A stretch of DNA of 64,000 nt from Anaerolineae bacterium. Its GTDB lineage: Bacteria > Chloroflexota > Anaerolineae > Aggregatilineales > Phototrophicaceae. Positions within the stretch are counted from its first letter, which is position 1. Each line of letters begins with the position of its first letter. Of the stretch, positions 59,017 through 64,000 are shown in pieces. The notes below the pieces were generated by a model, which saw nothing but the letters and a program-made list of their open reading frames with translations, was not told the origin of the DNA and searched no databases. The position numbers were made by a program, and so were the translations under genes. The stretch covers positions 32,454 to 96,453 of the forward strand of contig JAJEBK010000003.1 of the NCBI GenBank assembly GCA_022823945.1. The letters run 5' to 3'.

Positions 59017-59139
59017 GGGCTCGCTCCTGATGGAGTATGATGGCTGATTAGAGCGAATGTGAGGCGGGTTTGTCAAGTATCGAGCGCGAAGGGGGTTGGT
59101 AATTTTCGTGCATATCATGTTCTTGGCGGACAGGGCACA

Positions 59140-59282
59140 GGTTTTTTCACCACAGAGAGCGCAGAAGTAAGTCCAACAAAGGTATGCTGATCTTGCCCCA
59201 AAATGAGGGAAGGGTAGCGTCACTAAGTTTTGAAGTCCTCCCTCTCTTATGTGAGAGGGATTTATGATGGGAAAGGGCACCC
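59140..59282. repeat. Family C and family A repeat fragments
   Basis: TTTTTTCACCACAGAGAGCG at about 59145-59164 is a half unit of family C. CCCCAAAATGAGGGAAGGG at 59196-59214 and TCCTCCCTCTCTTATGTGAG, AGGGA to 59260 are family A-like. The 266-base gap between the nitrilase and MoaD-like genes holds nothing else. Confidence 0.7.
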
Positions 59283-60146
59283 CTAAACCGCGCTTACCGT
59301 ATCCTGCACCAACTCGCCATATTGGTCGGGGCGGCGGTTGAAATAAAAGTGCCAGGTATCGCGCACTTCCTGGATCATGCTCAGGTCGAGGTCGCGCACG
59401 ATCAGTTCTTCGTCATAGGCGCTGCCCAGCTCGCCGATGAATTCTCCGCGCGGGTCACAGAAATAGCTTTCGCCATAGAAGTCGCCCTCATCTGGACCTT
59501 CAATGCCCACGCGGTTGATCGTGCCTACATAATAGGTATTGAAGATGGCATGCGATGTCTGCTCGATGCGCCAAAGATGCTGGCTGAGCCCGCGCGTTGT
59601 CGCCGAAGGGATGAAAACCATCTCCGCGCCGTTCAAACCCAATGCCCGCGCGCCTTCGGGGAAATGGCGGTCGTGACAGATATAGACGCCCACCTTGCCC
59701 ACGGCGGTATCAAAAACCGGGTAACCCAGGTTGCCAGGCCGAAAGTAAAACTTCTCCCAAAAGCCCGGCAAGTGCGGGATGTGCGTCTTGCGATATTTGC
59801 CCAGGTAGCTGCCATCAGAATCGATGACGACAGCTGTGTTGTAATAGACGCCGACGCCATCGCGCTCATAGACCGGCACGACCAGCACCATGTTCAGTTC
59901 GGCGGCCAGGGCGCAGAAGCGCTGCGTGGTCGGTCCATCGGGCACCGGCTCGGTGAAGCTGTAGAATTGTGTGTCTTGCACCTGGCAGAAGTAGGGGCCA
60001 TAGAAGAGCTCTTGATAACACATGATCTGCGCGCCTTGCTCGGCGGCTTCGCGGCTGTAGCGGATGTGCTTGTCAATCATAGAGTCTTTGTCGCCGGTCC
60101 AAGTGGCTTGCAGCAGGGCGGCGCGTACGATTCGTCTGTCGCTCAT
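59283..60146 (-). CDS. Carbon-nitrogen hydrolase, N-carbamoyl-amine/beta-ureidopropionase type
   Basis: 287 residues. Nitrilase superfamily: triad Glu46 in IMCYQELFYGPYF, Lys120 in LGKYRKTHIPH, Cys157 in VGVYICHDRHFPEGAR. The GFWEKFYFRPGNLGYPVFDT stretch and HLWRIEQTSHAIFNTYYVGTINRVG match beta-ureidopropionase and N-carbamoylputrescine amidase-like enzymes, which release CO2 and ammonia from carbamoyl amines. A place in pyrimidine or polyamine breakdown would fit the nearby methylmalonate-semialdehyde dehydrogenase (beta-alanine and thymine branch), but the rest of the pathway is absent. Confidence 0.87.
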   Translation of the reverse strand: MSDRRIVRAALLQATWTGDKDSMIDKHIRYSREAAEQGAQIMCYQELFYGPYFCQVQDTQFYSFTEPVPDGPTTQRFCALAAELNMVLVVPVYERDGVGVYYNTAVVIDSDGSYLGKYRKTHIPHLPGFWEKFYFRPGNLGYPVFDTAVGKVGVYICHDRHFPEGARALGLNGAEMVFIPSATTRGLSQHLWRIEQTSHAIFNTYYVGTINRVGIEGPDEGDFYGESYFCDPRGEFIGELGSAYDEELIVRDLDLSMIQEVRDTWHFYFNRRPDQYGELVQDTVSAV

Positions 60147-60177
60147 GTTGGGATTGTCCTTTCAGTGCTGGCGCTTG

Positions 60178-60516
60178 CTATACAAACCGAAGGCTATTAT
60201 TCATCGATTCCGCTGTCTCTTTCTTATGCAATTCCCGCAGCGCTTTATGCATCGTGCCGAATTTTTGACTCTTGTGTTGAACGAACACAATGCCGCAATG
60301 CACCGGATGTGTCCTCGCCAATATCAGGAAATCCTTGTCTTGTGAACAAATCACGCGTCCCAGGCTTGTCGCAAAGCGCAACTGTGCCAGATCGCCCGTG
60401 CCGCCCCGTTCAGCCTTCTGCGTTGTCAAGACATCGATCCCGAGACTCGCCAGTTGCGTCGCCACTGCTTCTGGCATATTTTCGTCGAAGTAGAGACGTA
60501 TCTTCTGCTCAGCCAA
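60178..60516 (-). CDS. DUF5615 PIN-like toxin
   Basis: 112 residues from TTG 60516, overlapping the upstream gene by eight bases. KIRLYFDENMPEAVATQLASLGIDVLT has the family's D-E-N start, and VICSQDKDFLILA carries the second acidic pair (D-x-D). Mut7-C/PIN-like putative RNase, normally paired with a DUF433 antitoxin as here. Intact. A ribosome site is not evident, so translation is probably coupled to the upstream gene. Confidence 0.8.
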   Translation of the reverse strand: MAEQKIRLYFDENMPEAVATQLASLGIDVLTTQKAERGGTGDLAQLRFATSLGRVICSQDKDFLILARTHPVHCGIVFVQHKSQKFGTMHKALRELHKKETAESMNNSLRFV

Positions 60517-61117
60517 GCCTCTCGTACTCCAGCTGCCCGGTCCTAGCTGCTATGTCCGCGTCGATTTCCTCTTGACGCAAATAATAATAGGCCATGGCGA
60601 CGTGGACTTCCGCCAAACCAATCTCATAGCGGGCAGCGGTCGCTTCATCGTCGAACGCAACTCGCTGCTGGTGAAAGACGATATCCGCCACGCTTATGTC
60701 GCTGTCGACGAGACAGGGTCGTCCACCTTTGACTTCGCGGTCTCTATAGATCAGGTTGATGCTTTCGGTTCTGGGTGATGCGCCTTTTGGCAGACCGTTT
60801 GCAGGAATTGGCCGGCTCAGGTACCAATCTTGCGCCGCTTCTTCGCCCAAGGTATCAAGTTTCTCGCTGAAGAGTCTATCCTCTTCAATTTCAGAGTCGA
60901 CTTCTGCCTGATGCAGATAATAGTAGGCGAGAGCAGAATGGACCTGAAACAGGCTGAGCCCATAGCTATCGGCGATTTCTTGCGGGCTGAGTTTGTTGTC
61001 GTCGAGTCGGCTCAGGGCTACATATTTCACTTTCAAAGCTCTGCCAATTAGGCATGGACGGCCGGAGCGCCTCTTGAGATCGCGCCAAACTACATCAATA
61101 CTCTCGATTGTGCGCAT
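60509..61117 (-). CDS. Tandem DUF433 antitoxin protein
   Basis: 202 residues from ATG 61117; GAGGAG seven bases upstream favours it over the ATG five codons earlier. Two DUF433 copies: about 3-75 (ESIDVVWRDLKRRSGRPCLIGRALKVKYVA...LSPQEIADSYGLSLFQVHSALAYYYLH) and about 115-190 (ESINLIYRDREVKGGRPCLVDSDISVADI...ATAARYEIGLAEVHVAMAYYYLRQ). Each has the G-R-P-C-L hairpin and helix-turn-helix of this antitoxin family, normally single-copy at about 75 residues. The duplication would let one chain bind two half sites. Overlaps the toxin gene. Confidence 0.82.
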   Translation of the reverse strand: MRTIESIDVVWRDLKRRSGRPCLIGRALKVKYVALSRLDDNKLSPQEIADSYGLSLFQVHSALAYYYLHQAEVDSEIEEDRLFSEKLDTLGEEAAQDWYLSRPIPANGLPKGASPRTESINLIYRDREVKGGRPCLVDSDISVADIVFHQQRVAFDDEATAARYEIGLAEVHVAMAYYYLRQEEIDADIAARTGQLEYERLG

Positions 61118-61142
61118 GGTATCGCTCCTCATCTAGGGCTGC

Positions 61143-61505
61143 TCAGCCTGTCGCCTGCGCAATATGCTCTTTGCCGCAACGTTCCAACGTTCGTTGTGCC
61201 GCCCGGACGTTGATCTTGGGCGCGACATCGGCATAAAAACGCGCTGCCACCTTTGCCACCGCCGTCTGACTCGCCGCCGCCCCATCATCCAGCTCCAGCG
61301 CGTAATCGGCTGCGTCCAGGCCGCGTATCGGCTCCAGCGTGATCTCTACCACATTCTCGCGGCGCGCGCGTTCCAGCTTGCGGCGTCGTTTGTCGGCTGC
61401 CCGCGCTTTGTCCACCTCGCCGATGCTCTCATACCACTCACAAAGCCGCGCTTCCAGTTCAATGGCATGGCTCAATATCGCGCCGAAAGTATTCAGTGAC
61501 GCCAT
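61143..61505 (-). CDS. Small hypothetical protein linked to mmsA
   Basis: 120 residues. ASLNTFGAILSHAIELEARLCEWYESI then a very basic helix (DKARAADKRRRKLERARREN) and a mixed C-terminal part (LDAADYALELDDGAAASQTAVAKVAARFYADVAPKI). The first helix, with E-x6-Y-type acidic residues, is reminiscent of rubrerythrin-like helical bundles, but ligands are incomplete. Starts three bases after the mmsA stop, so co-transcribed and probably coupled. Function unknown. Confidence 0.6.
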   Translation of the reverse strand: MASLNTFGAILSHAIELEARLCEWYESIGEVDKARAADKRRRKLERARRENVVEITLEPIRGLDAADYALELDDGAAASQTAVAKVAARFYADVAPKINVRAAQRTLERCGKEHIAQATG

Positions 61506-61508
61506 GGC

Positions 61509-62960
61509 TCAGATCCACCGCTCGATGACGATTTTGCGCTCTGTATAGAACTCAATGGAGTCCATGCCCTGCCCGTGCAAATCGCCGAAGAAGGAATCTT
61601 TTTGGCCGCCGAATGGGAAAGACGCCGAGGGCGCTGCCACGCCGATATTCACGCCGATATTGCCCGCATTGACGGTGTACTTGAATTCGCGCGCATGCCG
61701 GCCATTGCTGGTGAAGATGCTGGCGGAGTTGCCATAATGGCTCTGGTTGATGATATCGACTGCTTCATCAAAGTTGTCCGCTTTCATCAGAGATAGCACG
61801 GGACCAAAGACTTCTTCGGTGGCCATCAATGTATTGGGCTGCACATCGGCGATCAGCGTGGGGCCAACCCACGAACCCTTCTCGTAGCCAGCCACCTGCA
61901 AGCCGCGCCCATCGACCACGATGTCTGCGCCTTCGTCCTGGCTTTGGGCGATCATGGATTCGATTCGCTGCTTTGCGCCATCGCTGATGACCGTGCCCAT
62001 CTGCGCCGTCTCGTCCAGGCCATAGCCGACCTTCAATTCCGATACCTGCCTGGCGAGCTCGTCTTTGAGTTGATCATAGGCATCGCCCACGCCCACCGCC
62101 ACTGCCGCGGCCAGGCAGCGCTGCCCGGCACAGCCATAAGCCGCGCCCAGGATATTGCTGACGCTGGCTTCGATATTGGCATCGGGCATGACAGCGATGT
62201 AATTCTTGGCGCCGCCCTGCGCCTGCACCCGCTTGCCATTGCGCGTGCAAGTCTCATAGATGATCTTTGCCACCGGGCTGGAGCCAACGAAAGATACGCC
62301 AGTCACCTCCGGGTGTTCCATCAGAGCAGTCGCGCTGGGCACGCCACCGTTGACCAAATTGACCACGCCCTCGGGCAAGTCCAGCTCGTTCAGCAGCTCA
62401 AATAGCAGCTCGGTGCTCAATGGCGTCTGTGGCGATGGCTTGAGGATGAATGTATTGCCACAGGTGATGGCCGTGGGCAAAAACCACAGCGGCACCATGA
62501 AAGGAAAATTGAAAGGCGTGATCGCGGCGAAGACCCCGGCCGGTTGGCGCACGGTCGTCTCGTCGATGCCGCTGCTGATGTCTTCCAAGCCATCGCTGCG
62601 CATCAGCACGGGCACGCTCATGGCGAAGTCGATGCTTTCAACGCCGCGCCGCACCTCGCCGCGGGCTTCGTCCATGGTCTTGCCGTGTTCGCGCACGACG
62701 ATCTGCGAGATATCTTCAAAGCGCTCTTCTACCATCACTTTGAAATGGTGCATGAACTGCGCGCGCACCAGGACCGGCGTGCTGCGCCATTCATCAAAAG
62801 CAGCCCGCGCCGCCCGCACCGCCACATCGACATCCGCCGCAGTCGAGTCTGGGCAATGCGCCAGCAGTTGGCAGGTGGCGGGGTCGTGCACGGGTATGCT
62901 CTTGCTGGGGCGGGCATCGACCCAGCCGCCGTTCACATAATTCTGGATTGTCCGGCTCAT
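61509..62960 (-). CDS. mmsA: Methylmalonate-semialdehyde dehydrogenase (CoA-acylating)
   Basis: 483 residues. Converts methylmalonate or malonate semialdehyde with CoA and NAD to propionyl- or acetyl-CoA (valine, thymine, beta-alanine, inositol breakdown). ALDH fold: ITPFNFPFMVPLWFLPTAITCGNTFILKPS near 147-176, catalytic Cys282 in GCAGQRCLAAA. In place of the ELGGK general-base Glu stands QAQGGAKNYIAVMPDA (247-262), the mark of this CoA-dependent subfamily. C-terminus FPFGGQKDSFFGDLHGQGMDSIEFYTERKIV is also diagnostic. Upstream is a 240-base gap and the IS1 element. Confidence 0.94.
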   Translation of the reverse strand: MSRTIQNYVNGGWVDARPSKSIPVHDPATCQLLAHCPDSTAADVDVAVRAARAAFDEWRSTPVLVRAQFMHHFKVMVEERFEDISQIVVREHGKTMDEARGEVRRGVESIDFAMSVPVLMRSDGLEDISSGIDETTVRQPAGVFAAITPFNFPFMVPLWFLPTAITCGNTFILKPSPQTPLSTELLFELLNELDLPEGVVNLVNGGVPSATALMEHPEVTGVSFVGSSPVAKIIYETCTRNGKRVQAQGGAKNYIAVMPDANIEASVSNILGAAYGCAGQRCLAAAVAVGVGDAYDQLKDELARQVSELKVGYGLDETAQMGTVISDGAKQRIESMIAQSQDEGADIVVDGRGLQVAGYEKGSWVGPTLIADVQPNTLMATEEVFGPVLSLMKADNFDEAVDIINQSHYGNSASIFTSNGRHAREFKYTVNAGNIGVNIGVAAPSASFPFGGQKDSFFGDLHGQGMDSIEFYTERKIVIERWI

Positions 62961-63204
62961 GGTACGCTCCTTGTCCCTGCGCTGGCAAGAATATGTGTAG
63001 AGTTGATGATGTTGATTCTAGCACAGCGAGCAAGCAGGCGGTATATGCGGCGGTGGGGGCTCCAGGGCAATCGCATCAAATTATTTTGCTACCGAGTACA
63101 TCGAGATGAAGGAGTCCACCGAGAGTTTGTTGTCCGCACATAATGTAAAGGGCTGTACTTTGTGCCAATGTGGGGCGGATGGTTCGCTGCTGGACGCCAT
63201 TGGA

Positions 63205-63998
63205 GGGAGTGGTGAATTTCAAGGATTTATGAATTGCATGGGGAAAGCCTTGTACTTGGGATACTGTCGAAGATCTAGTTGCCGCTTCCAGGCATAGACA
63301 AAAAGTTTCACATTCCGACGAAGCGCCTCAGCGCAACGAGAAAAGCAACGGGAACGCCGATGCAAGCGCGCCAAATAATGACGAAGCTCCGCATTCACGC
63401 CTTCTACCCGATATGTCTCGCTCTTGTTCGGCATCGGCGTATGCTTGCCAGGGTAATAGATCAACTTCTTGTAGGAAGCCATCAGGTCGCTGTAATACCA
63501 ATGCGCTCGTGGGCTTTGATCGACTAAGCCCGGCAATGTGGCTGCGTCTCACTGCTGGCTGACTAAGAAGCCAATGACGCAACTGCTGTCTCGCTCAACG
63601 AAAGTCGTTATGTACCATCTACTTTTTTTCGCCCGACAAAAGTGTGCAACTCATCCATCTCAACGATATGCAGCGGCTCTTTTGGCGGGGTCGGCGCAGG
63701 TGGCAGGTGGTCGGCATGAGCCTTGACCCAATTCATCACGGTGACATGATGAACACCCAAATGACGCGCTATCCAGCGATAACTGGCACCATCAACATAC
63801 CATTTCAGAGCTTGCTGGCGCATGGCATCGCCGTAGAGACGGGCGGGCTGGGGAGTATAACGACGCTTGCAGATATTACAGCGATAACGCTGGCTGCCAG
63901 AACGATTGAAGCCAGCTTTGACTTGCTTTTGCGTATCTTGACAATCGGGACAGGCATTCATAACCGCAGTATATCATAACCGCATATTCACCACTCCC
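63205..63998. mobile_element. IS1-family insertion sequence
   Basis: About 794 bases, bounded by perfect 13-base inverted repeats: GGGAGTGGTGAAT at 63205-63217 and ATTCACCACTCCC at 63986-63998. Holds one transposase gene on the minus strand. Size and protein match the IS1 family. The window ends two bases beyond the right end, so a target duplication cannot be checked. Confidence 0.85.
63219..63961 (-). pseudogene. IS1-family transposase, -1 frameshift at A7 plus internal stop
   Basis: From ATG 63961 the first frame gives a zinc-finger and HTH part (CPDCQDTQKQVKAGF...YRCNICKRRY; WIARHLGVHHVTVMNWV) and the start of the catalytic domain (IVEMDELHTFVGRKK), then stops at 63608. A run of seven A (63623-63629) in GGGCGAAAAAAAGTA allows a -1 shift, after which KKSRWYITTFVERDSSCVIG continues the DDE domain, as in IS1 insA-insB. 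However, this frame meets TGA at 63549-63551, then goes on as DAATLPGLVDQSPRAHWYYSD and ends YPKYKAFPMQFINP with the ELRHYLARLHRRSRCFSR motif. So the frameshift may be programmed, but the later stop suggests an inactive copy. Confidence 0.8.
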
Positions 63999-64000
63999 GA

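Noticed and set aside
63106..63204. A short open frame before the IS1 element, with GCTLCQCGADGS
   Set aside because: Too short, runs into the insertion sequence, and lies over a family C repeat fragment; could be the edge of an interrupted gene but there is no support.
1..64000. tRNA, rRNA, riboswitch or other structured RNA genes
   Set aside because: I looked through all gaps for cloverleaf-like arms with GTTCGA-type T loops and for known riboswitch cores and saw none that convinced me; a covariance-model search would settle it.

Overview
The window looks like one contig of a high-GC bacterium, most probably a member of Chloroflexota (Anaerolineae-like). This is inferred from gene content only: deazaflavin-dependent DDN-type reductases, large Asp-box (BNR/VPS10) proteins, SH3b proteins with repeated Cys-Cys motifs, U32 and RraA family proteins, several peptide ABC transporters and a stand-alone roadblock protein. 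I found no rRNA, tRNA, CRISPR array or phage module.

Left part (1-12.8 kb): the 3' end of a sugar-type solute-binding protein, a sulfatase, U32-like and RraA-like enzymes, an ABC-2 permease with recO, then an aldehyde dehydrogenase, tsaB, tsaE and a polytopic membrane protein in one leftward operon. 13-25.6 kb: a roadblock protein, a GNAT protein and a DDN-like protein with overlapping divergent start codons, a secreted Cys-repeat protein with an HEXXH motif, a CoxE-type VWA protein, a toxin-antitoxin cluster (VapBC-like, then HicB with a frameshifted HicA), a secreted beta-helix/SH3b protein, a peptide-binding protein and an APC permease fused to Usp domains.

26-37 kb: a 993-residue Asp-box protein, a dppBC-type permease pair, and the most unusual locus, a pstSCAB phosphate importer. 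Here PstC carries a rearranged PstS-like phosphate-binding domain inside its first extracytoplasmic loop, and PstA carries two large extracytoplasmic insertions. A 13-bp-stem hairpin lies between pstS and pstC. 37-49.8 kb: two TrpX-like binding proteins without a transporter, NAD kinase, a B-box membrane protein, recN, an AT-richer DUF262/HNH protein that may act in defence, thioredoxin reductase, two small hypothetical genes, an iron-ADH/G1PDH-like enzyme and a MoxR ATPase.

49.8-64 kb, almost all leftward: gpmI, a large membrane protein, a second dppBC pair, an ADP-ribosylglycohydrolase, an Asp-box protein next to a MoaD/ThiS-like carrier, a nitrilase-family amidohydrolase, a DUF433/DUF5615 toxin-antitoxin pair, methylmalonate-semialdehyde dehydrogenase and a degraded IS1-family element at the right edge.

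Three families of dispersed intergenic repeats run through the window: a G/C-tract element with G-quadruplex potential, a GTAGGGGCGA-type palindrome, and an ACCGAG/CTCTGTG element. The first one repeatedly abuts start or stop codons and in two places supplies the G-rich sequence directly before an ATG.
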